Shown piece after piece: positions 16,419-24,572 of a stretch of DNA of 37,318 nt. The stretch lies in assembly GCF_000472545.1 (NCBI RefSeq), contig NZ_AWZV01000044.1, positions 1 through 37,318 of the forward strand, given 5' to 3'. Position numbers and translations under genes: made by a program. This stretch comes from Burkholderia sp. WSM2232. GTDB lineage: Bacteria; Pseudomonadota; Gammaproteobacteria; Burkholderiales; Burkholderiaceae. The number at the start of each line of letters is the position of its first letter. Position 1 is the stretch's first letter. Below the pieces are notes generated by a model. That model worked only from the letters and a program-made list of their open reading frames with translations. It ran no database searches and had not been told where the DNA came from.

Positions 16419-16511
16419 GCTCTCCCTTTGTGAATTCCTCCGCTGCCGGTTGCGCGCGCTGCATGTCCGCGCGCGCGGCGGCGGTTTTAACCTGCAGCAC
16501 CGGAGCATGAT

Positions 16512-17252
16512 GTGAACGCGCCTGATTCAATCGATATGAAACCCGCTGCTGATGGCGCTTCACGCTATGTCGCCCATCACGAGCCGCCGGGCCGTCACCT
16601 GATGGACGGTGCCGAGCAGGCAGCGCGCCGTCAGCGTTCGCGGCGCGCGAACTTCATCAAGTGGCTGCGCAAGGTGCATGGTTGGGTCGGCCTATGGGGC
16701 GCGGTACTTGGACTTATGTTCGGCGCGACCGGCTTTTTGCTGAACCATCGCGCGGGTCCCATGAAGGTGCCGACGGGCCAGCCGCAAGTCGAGGAGTTGC
16801 AGATGGCCGTGCCCGACAAGCCTTTCCATTCGCCGATGGACATGGCGAAGTGGCTCAAGGGCGAGCTGAAAATAGATGGCAAGCCAGGCAGGATGAAACG
16901 CGAGCCGGCGCATCCGGTGGCATGGGGCGATCGCAGTACGATTCAGCCGGAGTTCTGGCAGGTGGGGTTCGCCGCGCCCACACAGAACGTGCAGGCCGAG
17001 TACTGGGTCGGCAACGGCTTCGTCGCGGTGAAACGCACGCAAAACAGCTTCCTCGCGACGATGACGAACCTCCACAAGGGCACGGGCTTGAGCATCGGCT
17101 GGATGCTGCTGGTGGACACGATAGCCGGCTCGTTGATCCTGCTCTCGCTGACGGGCGTGCTGTTGTGGACCGAATTGAACAAGCGCCGGGTGGTCGGCGT
17201 AGTACTGGTGGGCGGGTCGATTATCGCCGCGGTGGTGTGCGGTTTGATGTGA
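16512..17252 (+). CDS. PepSY-associated transmembrane protein
   Basis: A 246-residue inner-membrane protein of the PepSY_TM group, often found with siderophore receptors and thought to help reduce or handle iron-siderophores. It starts at GTG 16512 with GGAG at 16502-16505. A charged cytosolic N-terminus of about 55 residues is followed by three hydrophobic helices: about 57-77 (with the family motif KVHGWVGLWGAVLGL), 195-219 and 226-244. A periplasmic domain lies between the first two. A Fur-like box upstream agrees with an iron role. No TonB-dependent receptor is adjacent here, so it stands alone. Confidence 0.83.
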   Translation: MNAPDSIDMKPAADGASRYVAHHEPPGRHLMDGAEQAARRQRSRRANFIKWLRKVHGWVGLWGAVLGLMFGATGFLLNHRAGPMKVPTGQPQVEELQMAVPDKPFHSPMDMAKWLKGELKIDGKPGRMKREPAHPVAWGDRSTIQPEFWQVGFAAPTQNVQAEYWVGNGFVAVKRTQNSFLATMTNLHKGTGLSIGWMLLVDTIAGSLILLSLTGVLLWTELNKRRVVGVVLVGGSIIAAVVCGLM

Positions 17253-17297
17253 GCGCCAGGCTTCGCGCGTGACCTTCACGCCGAAGCTATACAAGGT

Positions 17298-17405
17298 TGC
17301 AACTGCGCTTTGCAACTGCGCTGCGAACCGCCTGGACAATCGGCTAGACAACCGCCACGGCAACCGCGCAGCCATCTCGCAGCAACTGCGCGTTGCCGAC
17401 CGCGC
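17298..17405. repeat. Degenerate 12-bp tandem array between convergent genes
   Basis: Roughly nine units spaced about 12 bases apart, each with a CAAC/CGAAC core (TGCAACTGCGCT twice, then increasingly diverged copies such as AGACAACCGCCA and CGGCAACCGCGC). One unit boundary is shifted by a base. It fills the gap between the convergent PepSY and xdhC genes. Confidence 0.6.
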
Positions 17406-17438
17406 GTCGCCGATCGCGTCGCCTGAATCTTGTGCATG

Positions 17439-18464
17439 CTAGGCGCTGCAGGCCGCGCCGCCCGCCGAGGCGGCAATTTCCCGCGCGGCTTTTGCACCTT
17501 CCACCTGAATCAGCGTGGGCAACGAAACGCCGTTTTTGGCCGCCGTCACTTCAGCGAGAATCGACACGGCAATTTCCGGCGGCGTGCGGCTGCCGATATA
17601 AATGCCCACCGGTCCATGCAAACGGGCCAGCTCCGTTTCGCTCAAGTCGAATTCCTTCAGCCGCTCGCGACGCGCCTGGTTATTGCGGCGCGAACCCAAT
17701 GCGCCGACATAGAACGCCGGAGTCTTGAGCGCTTCCATCAAGGCGAGGTCGTCGAGCTTCGGGTCGTGCGTCAGGGCAATTACCGCGCAGCGTTCGTCGA
17801 GCTTCATGTCGAGCACGGTGTCGTCCGGCATGGTTCGCACGATCTTCGTGCCGGGAATGCTCCACTCTTCCGTGTACTCCTCGCGCGGATCGCACACGGT
17901 GACCTGATAGTCGAGCCCCACCGCAATGTTGCACAAGTAGCGCGACAACTGCCCGGCGCCGATTACGAGCATCCGGTAACGCGGGCCGTGAATCGTCAGG
18001 AGGCGCTGCCCGTCGAAATGCACGCCGTCGGTGGCGAGCGCCTTGTCGAGCCGCGCCACGCCCGTTGTCATGTCCAGTTCGCGCGCAACCAGCCGTCCTT
18101 CTTCCACAGCGGCGCAGAGTTCGGCGATGCCGCTTTGCGGTGTCAACGGTTCGAGCACCAGTTGAATCGTGCCGCCGCAAGGCAGTCCGAAACGATGCGC
18201 TTCTTCTGCGGTAATGCCGTATTTCACCGCCTCGGGCCGCGTCTGCTCAATACCTTGCTGGCGCACGCGATCGATCAGATCGTCTTCGATGCAGCCGCCC
18301 GAAACGGAGCCGACCACGAGCCCGTCGTCGCGCACGACGAGCATCGCGCCCTCGGGTCGCGGCGACGAGCCCCATGTCTTGACCACCGTCACCAGCAGCG
18401 CGCGATGTCCTTCCTCGAGCCAACGTGCGCTGGACTTCAGGACTTCGAGATCCACGCTGTCCAT
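17439..18464 (-). CDS. xdhC: XdhC/CoxI family molybdenum-enzyme maturation factor
   Basis: XdhC-family proteins bind molybdenum cofactor, protect it during sulfuration and insert it into xanthine-dehydrogenase-family enzymes. This 341-residue protein has the N-terminal XdhC/CoxI domain with GSSPR (32-36) and GSVSGGCIE (52-60), and a C-terminal Rossmann domain with IGAGQLSRYL (from 168) and GALGSRRN. It is the last gene of the cox operon and overlaps coxG by 28 bases, a sign of translational coupling. Its client is almost certainly the CoxL-type subunit upstream. The C-terminus ends in an Ala-rich tail with a terminal CSA. Confidence 0.88.
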   Translation of the reverse strand: MDSVDLEVLKSSARWLEEGHRALLVTVVKTWGSSPRPEGAMLVVRDDGLVVGSVSGGCIEDDLIDRVRQQGIEQTRPEAVKYGITAEEAHRFGLPCGGTIQLVLEPLTPQSGIAELCAAVEEGRLVARELDMTTGVARLDKALATDGVHFDGQRLLTIHGPRYRMLVIGAGQLSRYLCNIAVGLDYQVTVCDPREEYTEEWSIPGTKIVRTMPDDTVLDMKLDERCAVIALTHDPKLDDLALMEALKTPAFYVGALGSRRNNQARRERLKEFDLSETELARLHGPVGIYIGSRTPPEIAVSILAEVTAAKNGVSLPTLIQVEGAKAAREIAASAGGAACSA

Positions 18465-19057
18465 GATTTCTTCCTTTTCGTTGCATCGCCGCCGGACTCG
18501 TTGTCCGTAGCCTCGGTCGATGCAGTATTGTGCCCCGCCGCGCCGTCGGCTGCAGTGCCGCCGCCATCCCCCGCGTCGTCTGCATCCCCGGCATGGGCAG
18601 TGTCGGCACCGCCACTTGCGCCGACCTGCGCGCCGAAGCGTTTGAAGAATTCGCCGGCGATCTTGCGCGCCGCACCGTCGACGAGCCGCGAGCCGATTTG
18701 CGCGAGCTTGCCGCCTACCTGCGCGCTCGCCGTGTAGCTGAGCTTCGTCGATGCGTCGCCGTCCGCTTCGAGCGTGACGCGCGCGTTGCCTTTGGCGAAG
18801 CCGGCCGCGCCGCCCTGGCCTTCGAATACGATGTTGTACGCGTTGGGCGCGTCTATATCGGTGAGCTGCATGCGCCCCTTGAAGCGCGCCTTGACCGGGC
18901 CGACTGCGGCACTAAGCGTGACCAGATACGCGTTCTCACCGTCCGGATCGATGCTTTCGCAGCCCGGAATGCAGGCGCGCAAAATCTCCGTGTCGTTCAG
19001 CGCGTCCCACGTGCGCTGCTGCGAAACCGGCAGCGTATGAGTTTCGGTCAGTTCCAT
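18437..19057 (-). CDS. coxG: CoxG family SRPBCC protein with long linker tail
   Basis: CoxG-type proteins (SRPBCC/START-like lipid-binding fold) tether Mo-CODH-type enzymes to the membrane and have been linked to quinone delivery. Residues 1 to about 145 form the SRPBCC domain (ELTETHTLPVSQQRTWDALND, with the family stretch ARVTLEADGDASTKLSYTA). Then comes a low-complexity Gly/Ala/Asp/Thr linker, about 146-193, and a basic amphipathic tail, KRKKSWTAWISKS (194-206), which could bind membrane. It overlaps coxE by 10 bases and xdhC by 28, inside the cox operon. The role with this particular enzyme is inferred from synteny. Confidence 0.85.
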   Translation of the reverse strand: MELTETHTLPVSQQRTWDALNDTEILRACIPGCESIDPDGENAYLVTLSAAVGPVKARFKGRMQLTDIDAPNAYNIVFEGQGGAAGFAKGNARVTLEADGDASTKLSYTASAQVGGKLAQIGSRLVDGAARKIAGEFFKRFGAQVGASGGADTAHAGDADDAGDGGGTAADGAAGHNTASTEATDNESGGDATKRKKSWTAWISKS

Positions 19058-20367
19058 GAACGGGCTCCTGCGGTTGGCATGGCAGGCACGCCCGGACGCG
19101 GCGCGCGCGCGAGTTGCGCGAAGTCGCGGCCGAACGCGGCCAGGGTCTCCAGATTATGAACCGGGCGATGCGCGTCGACATACGGCAGGATCGCCTGTAC
19201 ACCGCGCGCCTTCGGTGAAAAGCCGCTGAAACGCAGCAACGGATTGAGCCACACGATTCGATGCGCGAAGCGCCGCAATCGGGCCATTTCAGCGTCTAGC
19301 ACGTCGATCGCTTCGTGATCGAGGCCATCGGTTACGAGAAGCACGGTCGCGCGTCCGGCGAGCACACGCCGCGCCCAGCGTCGGTTGAACTCGGCGAGCG
19401 CCGCGCCGATGCGGGTGCCGCCCGACCAGTCGAGAACCTGTTCGGTGAGCGCGGCAATCGCCACGTCGGGATCGCGCTCGCGCAGCCAGCGCGTTGCGTT
19501 GGTGAGCCGCGTGCCGAACAGAAAGACCTGCAGGCGTTCGCGCGAGTGAACCAGCGCGTGACAGAAGTACAGTACCGCGCGCGAATAACTGCTCATCGAG
19601 CCGGAAATGTCGAGCAACAACACGAGCGGCGGCTTGCGCTCCACCACGGCGCGATATTTCCAGACGGTCCAGTCGCCGCCCGCGCGCACCGCCTGCCGCG
19701 CGCTGGCGCGCAGGTCAGCATGCGTGCCGTGCGATGCCGCCTTCAGGCGGCGCGTCGGTTCCTTCGCGAGCGGCAGACGCTGAGCGCGAATCAGATGGCG
19801 CAGCGTGCGCCATTCATCGGCGGAAAGGGTGTCGAAATCGCGGTGACGCAACCGTTCCTCGGCACTGAACGTGATGTGCGCGCGCAGTTCCTGCTGCTCG
19901 GTTTCCTGCGGTTTTTGCGTGTGCGGGGAGGGCGGCGCGCGCACCGCCAGCGCGTCGGCGAGACGGTTGTTGCGTTTGGGCGGCGGCAGGCCGTCGCGGA
20001 CTTTCGGCAGCAGCAGCGCCCGCAGCTTGCCTTCCCAATCCGGATCACGCCAGAAGAGTTCGAACGCCGCGTCGAAGAGTTCGCGTTCGTCGGGCGCCGA
20101 AACCAGCGTTGCCGCGAGCGCGGCACGCACGTCGTCGCGGCGCGCGAGGTCGATGTAGTGGAGGGCGGCGAGCGCGTCGACGGCATGCGCGGGCGACATG
20201 GGCAGACCCGCGCCGCGCAGCACGCGCACGAAATGCACGACGTTGCGCGCAAGCGTAGGCGTGCCGTTTTCCGGCGATGCTGCGAGTCGCTGCCCCGCGT
20301 CCGGTTGGCGTTGCGCGGGCGGAGCGTCGCCGTGGTCGGGATTGTCAGCGCGAGTGAGCGTCGTCAT
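19048..20367 (-). CDS. coxE: CoxE-like VWA domain protein
   Basis: A 439-residue von Willebrand factor A protein of the CoxE family (DUF58/VWA-containing), which works with the MoxR-type AAA ATPase CoxD to mature the active site of Mo-hydroxylases. The N-terminal half is helical and Ala/Arg-rich. The C-terminal VWA domain has the metal-ion-dependent adhesion motif DISGSMSS at 253-260, followed by the second motif region (WSGGTRIG) and TDGLDHE. I chose ATG 20367; the upstream open frame overlaps coxD and is not family-like. The coxD stop is only 5 bases from this start. Confidence 0.88.
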   Translation of the reverse strand: MTTLTRADNPDHGDAPPAQRQPDAGQRLAASPENGTPTLARNVVHFVRVLRGAGLPMSPAHAVDALAALHYIDLARRDDVRAALAATLVSAPDERELFDAAFELFWRDPDWEGKLRALLLPKVRDGLPPPKRNNRLADALAVRAPPSPHTQKPQETEQQELRAHITFSAEERLRHRDFDTLSADEWRTLRHLIRAQRLPLAKEPTRRLKAASHGTHADLRASARQAVRAGGDWTVWKYRAVVERKPPLVLLLDISGSMSSYSRAVLYFCHALVHSRERLQVFLFGTRLTNATRWLRERDPDVAIAALTEQVLDWSGGTRIGAALAEFNRRWARRVLAGRATVLLVTDGLDHEAIDVLDAEMARLRRFAHRIVWLNPLLRFSGFSPKARGVQAILPYVDAHRPVHNLETLAAFGRDFAQLARAPRPGVPAMPTAGARSWN

Positions 20368-20372
20368 GCTCG

Positions 20373-21260
20373 CTATTCCGGCGCGGCGAGGCACTGCGCG
20401 ATCTGCGCCGCGTCGACACGCGCGAGATCGTCCTGGTACTTCAGCAGCACGCCGAGCGTGTTCTGCACCGACTGCGGATCGAGCTCCGTCACCGAGAGCG
20501 CCTCGAGCGCGCGGCACCAGTCGATGGTTTCCGCAATGCCCGGCGCCTTGAAGAGATCGATGCCGCGCAGCCGGTGCACGAAATCGACCGCGCGCCGCTG
20601 CAATTGCGCTGACGTTTGCGGCGCGCGCGCGGCCACGATCTGCAGTTCGCGGTCGCGATCCGGATAGCCGATCCATTGATACAGGCAGCGGCGCTTCAAC
20701 GCGTCGTGCACCTCGCGCGTGCGGTTCGAGGTCATGACCACGAGCGGCGGCTGTGCCGCGCGCACCGTGCCGTACTCGGGAATCGACACCTGAAAGTCGG
20801 ACAGCAGTTCGAGCAGGAAGGCTTCGAACGGCTCGTCGGCGCGGTCGATTTCGTCGATCAGCAGCACGCGCCGCGCGCCAGGATGATTTTCGTCGGGCAG
20901 CAGGGCCTGCAGCAGCGGGCGCTTCAGCAAAAATTCGCCGCGGTATAAGGTGTCGTTATCGGGTCGCTCGCCTGCGGCTTCGGCAAGACGCAACGCCATG
21001 ATCTGCCGCGGGTAGTCCCACTCGTAGAGCGCGCTCGCGGTGTCCAGTCCTTCGTAGCATTGCAGCCGCAACATCGACGTGCCGAGCATGCCCGCCGCTG
21101 CTTTGGCAAGTTCGGTCTTGCCGACGCCCGGCTCTCCTTCGACGAACAACGGACGCTCCATGCGCAGCGCGAGATACAACGCCGTCGCCAGTTCGCGGCT
21201 CGCGAAATAGTTTTGGGCGGCGAGTTGCGCGAGGGTGTCGTCGATTGAAGCGGGGTGCAT
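20373..21260 (-). CDS. coxD: MoxR-family AAA+ ATPase (CoxD-like)
   Basis: A 295-residue AAA+ ATPase of the MoxR class. In Oligotropha, CoxD is the chaperone that unfolds apo-CODH and helps build its [CuSMoO2] site. Walker A is GEPGVGKT (42-49) and Walker B VLLIDEID (132-139). SNRTREVHDALKRRC carries sensor 1 and the Arg finger region. MoxR ATPases act with VWA partners, and the CoxE-like protein is encoded 5 bases downstream. ATG 21260 is the start. Whether this one inserts copper or acts generally on the form II enzyme is unknown. Confidence 0.9.
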   Translation of the reverse strand: MHPASIDDTLAQLAAQNYFASRELATALYLALRMERPLFVEGEPGVGKTELAKAAAGMLGTSMLRLQCYEGLDTASALYEWDYPRQIMALRLAEAAGERPDNDTLYRGEFLLKRPLLQALLPDENHPGARRVLLIDEIDRADEPFEAFLLELLSDFQVSIPEYGTVRAAQPPLVVMTSNRTREVHDALKRRCLYQWIGYPDRDRELQIVAARAPQTSAQLQRRAVDFVHRLRGIDLFKAPGIAETIDWCRALEALSVTELDPQSVQNTLGVLLKYQDDLARVDAAQIAQCLAAPE

Positions 21261-21354
21261 GGCGTTCCTGAATCTGCGCGATCAGCGACGCGCTTGAGCA
21301 ACCGCGGCCGGCGCGAGCGAGCAGGCCCGCGTCGGCCGCCTGTACGAAGGATGG

Positions 21355-22152
21355 CTAACTATTTGCTTTTGCCACCGCGCGCGCGGCGAGCACCGGAATC
21401 AGATGCGCGCGATATTCCGCGCTCGCGTGCATGTCGTCGTTCAGGCTCGCGCCGGCGAGGCTGACCGCGCGCGCGGCCTCGGGCGTGAAATTCGCCGACA
21501 GTGCGCTTTCCAGTTCGGGCACACGAAACACGGAAGCCGCCGCGCCCGTCACCGCGACGCGCACGCCGCTCGTGAATTTCGCAACAAAGACGCCGACGAG
21601 CGCGAAATGCGACGCGGGGTTCCTGAATTTTTCGTACGCCGCCCGCTCGGGAACCGGAAATTCCACGCCCACGATCAGTTCGTCCGGTTCCAGAGCGGTT
21701 TCGTACATGCCCACGAAAAAGTCGCTGGACGAGATGCGCCGCCGTTGCGTGACGATGGTGGCGTCCAGTCCCATTGCCGCCGCCGGATAGCAGGCGGCCG
21801 GATCGTTGTTGGCGAGCGAGCCGCCAAGCGTGCCGAGCGCGCGCACCTGGCGATCGCCGATATGCGCGGCCAGGTCCGCCAGCGCCGGCAACGCCCGGCG
21901 TATGTCGGCGTGGTCGGCGACATCCGCGTGACAGACGGCTGCGCCGATTTTCACCACATTGGCCTCGACGCTGATCGACTTGAGCGCCGGAATGCGCGTC
22001 ACGTCGATCAATTGCGAGGGCTGCGCAAGACGCAGCCGCATGGTGGGCAGCAGGCTCTGTCCGCCGGCCAGAAACTTTGCGTCGCTGTCGGCGGCGATGG
22101 CTGCGGCGGCTGCTTGCGGGTCCGTCGCGCGTTGATACTCGAATGAATACAT
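21355..22152 (-). CDS. coxM: FAD-binding subunit of CODH-like molybdenum hydroxylase
   Basis: The medium subunit of a xanthine-oxidase-family enzyme. It holds FAD, which passes electrons from the iron-sulfur clusters to the acceptor. The protein has 265 residues (family about 270-290). The two FAD-binding motifs are AGGQSLLP (29-36) and TLGGSLANND (108-117), followed by the CODH flavoprotein C-terminal domain. ATG 22152 is the start. It lies 22 bases after coxL and 94 bases before coxD. It is cytosolic and part of an (SLM)2 complex by family knowledge. Confidence 0.93.
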   Translation of the reverse strand: MYSFEYQRATDPQAAAAAIAADSDAKFLAGGQSLLPTMRLRLAQPSQLIDVTRIPALKSISVEANVVKIGAAVCHADVADHADIRRALPALADLAAHIGDRQVRALGTLGGSLANNDPAACYPAAAMGLDATIVTQRRRISSSDFFVGMYETALEPDELIVGVEFPVPERAAYEKFRNPASHFALVGVFVAKFTSGVRVAVTGAAASVFRVPELESALSANFTPEAARAVSLAGASLNDDMHASAEYRAHLIPVLAARAVAKANS

Positions 22153-22174
22153 GTCGAATGCTCCGCTCAGGATC

Positions 22175-24562
22175 TTAGTGGGCTGCTGGCGTGGCCGCGT
22201 GGATGGCCGACCACACGCGATGCGGCGTGGCCGGCATTTGCAGGTCGGTCACGCCGAGCGGCGCGAGTGCGTCGATGATCGCGTTGATCACGGCCGGCGG
22301 CGAGCCGATTGCGCCCGCTTCGCCGCAACCTTTGACGCCGAGCGGATTGTGCGTGCACGGCGTGCCTTTCGCGGTTTCCACGGTGAAATCCGGCAGGTCC
22401 GACGCGTGCGGCATTGCGTAGTCCATGTACGAGCCGGACAGCAATTGGCCGCTTTCCTTGTCGTATACGCAGCGCTCCAGCATGGCTTGTCCGATGCCTT
22501 GCGCGAGGCCGCCGTGCACCTGGCCTTCGACGATCATCGGGTTGATCACGTTGCCGAAATCGTCGACAGCCGTGAACTGCTGGATTTCGCACACGCCCGT
22601 GTCCGGGTCCACCTCGATCTCGCAGATGTACGCGCCCGATGGATAGGTGAAGTTGCTCGGGTCGTAGAACGCGCTTTCTTCCAGGCCCGGTTCGAGCACT
22701 TCGAGCGGATAGTTGTGCGGCACATACGCGGCGAGCGAAATCTCGGCGAAGGCCTTGGTGCGATCCGTGCCGGCGACGCGGAATACTCCGTCCTTGAACT
22801 CTATGTCTTCCGCCGCGGCTTCGAGCAGATGCGCAGCGATTTTCTTCGCCTTGGCTTCGATCTTGTCGAGCGCCTTCATGATCGCCGAGCCGCCGACCGC
22901 AATGGAGCGCGAGCCATAGGTGCCCATGCCGAACGGAATGCGACCGGTGTCGCCGTGCACGATTTCCACGCTTTCGAATGGGATGCCGAGCCGGTCTGCG
23001 ACCACTTGCGCGAAGGTCGTTTCATGCCCCTGGCCGTGACTTTGCGAACCGGTGAACACAGTCACGGAGCCTGTGGGATGCACGCGGATCTGGCCGACTT
23101 CGAAGAGACCTGCGCGCGCACCCAGCGCGCCCGCAATGTTCGACGGTGCGAGACCGCATGCTTCGATGTAGCAGGAGTAGCCGAGGCCGCGCCGCTTGCC
23201 GTTTTTCTCCGATTGCTGGCGACGCGCTTCGAAGCCTTTCACATCGGCGAGTTCGAGCGAGCGCGCGAGGATCGCTTCATAGTCGCCGGTGTCGTAGGTG
23301 AGGCCAACTGGCGTCGCGTAAGGAAATTCGCGGATGAAGTTGCGGCGGCGAATCTCAGCCGGGTCGATCTTCAATTCGCGCGCGGCTGTTTCGACCAGAC
23401 GCTCCACCACGTAAGTCGCTTCCGGGCGGCCCGCGCCGCGATAGGCGTCGACCGGAACGGTGTTGGTGAAGACGGCCTTCACTTCGGCGTAGATGGCGGG
23501 CGTCGCGTATTGGCCGGCCAGCAGCGTCGCATACAGGATGGTCGGCACGCTCGAGGCGAACGTGGACAGATACGCGCCCATGTTCGCGATGGTGTGAATG
23601 CGCATGCCGAGAAACTTGCCGTCGGCGTCGATCGCGAGCTCCGCTTTCGTTACGTGATCGCGGCCATGCGCGTCCGACAGAAAGGCTTCGGAGCGCTCGG
23701 CCGTCCACTTCACGGGGCGGCGGATTTTCTTCGACGCCCACGTGAGCGCGACGTCTTCGGCGTAAAGGAAAATCTTCGAACCGAAGCCGCCGCCGACGTC
23801 CGGCGCAATCACGCGCAACTTCGATTCGGGCAACGACAGCACGAAAGCGGCCATCAGCAGGCGCTCGACGTGCGGATTCTGGTTCGCCACGTAGAGCGTG
23901 TAGCTGTCGTCCTGCGCCGAATAGCTTGCGTTCACCGCGCGCGGTTCGATCGCGTTCGGCACGAGGCGGTTATTGACGATGTCGAGGGTGGTGACGTGTG
24001 CTGCTTTCGCGAAGGCGGCGTCGGTTGCCGCCTTGTCGCCGTGGCCCCAGTTGTAGCAGACGTTGTCCGGCACTTCATCGTGAACGGCCGGCTGGCCGGG
24101 GTCCGCTGCATGCGCGGTATCGACCACGGCGGGCAGCACGTCGTAATCCACTTCGATCAGCTCCGCCGCGTCTTTCGCGGCCTTGATCGAATCCGCGATC
24201 ACGAGGGCGACCTGATCGCCGACGTGACGCACTTTCGTATGCGCGATGATGGGATGCGGCGGCTCGTTCATCGGCTTGCCGTCGGTGCTATGGATGAGCC
24301 AGCCGCACGGCAGGCCGCCGACGTTCTCCGCCGCCATGTCCTTGCCGGTGAAAATGGCGACCACGCCGGGCGACTGTTGCGCCGCTGTGGTGTCGATGCT
24401 GTTGATCTTCGCGTGTGCGTGCGGCGAGCGCAGAAAGACTGCGTAGGTTTGCTGCGGCAGCAGGATGTCGTCGGTGTACTGGCCGTTGCCCGTGAGGAAT
24501 CGATAGTCTTCCTTACGTTCGACGGAAGCGCCGATCAGGTTGTGCGTTTCGGGGGCGTTCAT
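22175..24562 (-). CDS. coxL: Molybdopterin-binding large subunit, form II CODH-like
   Basis: The 795-residue catalytic subunit of a xanthine-oxidase-family Mo-hydroxylase. It has the MCD-binding VGGGFGSK motif (256-263), QSHGQGHET, and the catalytic glutamate E748 in KGCGEAGAIG. The active-site loop reads AYRGAGR (373-379), which is the form II signature. True aerobic CO dehydrogenases (form I) have AYxCSFR, with the Cys that binds copper. There is no such Cys here, so CO oxidation should not be assumed; the natural substrate is likely an aldehyde, N-heterocycle or other hydroxylation target. It is the second gene of the operon, 10 bases after coxS. Confidence 0.94.
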   Translation of the reverse strand: MNAPETHNLIGASVERKEDYRFLTGNGQYTDDILLPQQTYAVFLRSPHAHAKINSIDTTAAQQSPGVVAIFTGKDMAAENVGGLPCGWLIHSTDGKPMNEPPHPIIAHTKVRHVGDQVALVIADSIKAAKDAAELIEVDYDVLPAVVDTAHAADPGQPAVHDEVPDNVCYNWGHGDKAATDAAFAKAAHVTTLDIVNNRLVPNAIEPRAVNASYSAQDDSYTLYVANQNPHVERLLMAAFVLSLPESKLRVIAPDVGGGFGSKIFLYAEDVALTWASKKIRRPVKWTAERSEAFLSDAHGRDHVTKAELAIDADGKFLGMRIHTIANMGAYLSTFASSVPTILYATLLAGQYATPAIYAEVKAVFTNTVPVDAYRGAGRPEATYVVERLVETAARELKIDPAEIRRRNFIREFPYATPVGLTYDTGDYEAILARSLELADVKGFEARRQQSEKNGKRRGLGYSCYIEACGLAPSNIAGALGARAGLFEVGQIRVHPTGSVTVFTGSQSHGQGHETTFAQVVADRLGIPFESVEIVHGDTGRIPFGMGTYGSRSIAVGGSAIMKALDKIEAKAKKIAAHLLEAAAEDIEFKDGVFRVAGTDRTKAFAEISLAAYVPHNYPLEVLEPGLEESAFYDPSNFTYPSGAYICEIEVDPDTGVCEIQQFTAVDDFGNVINPMIVEGQVHGGLAQGIGQAMLERCVYDKESGQLLSGSYMDYAMPHASDLPDFTVETAKGTPCTHNPLGVKGCGEAGAIGSPPAVINAIIDALAPLGVTDLQMPATPHRVWSAIHAATPAAH

Positions 24563-24572
24563 CGTCGGCTCC

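Noticed and set aside
22175..24562. The operon as a genuine aerobic CO dehydrogenase (form I)
   Set aside because: The active-site loop is AYRGAGR and lacks the copper-binding Cys of form I, so CO oxidation is not supported.
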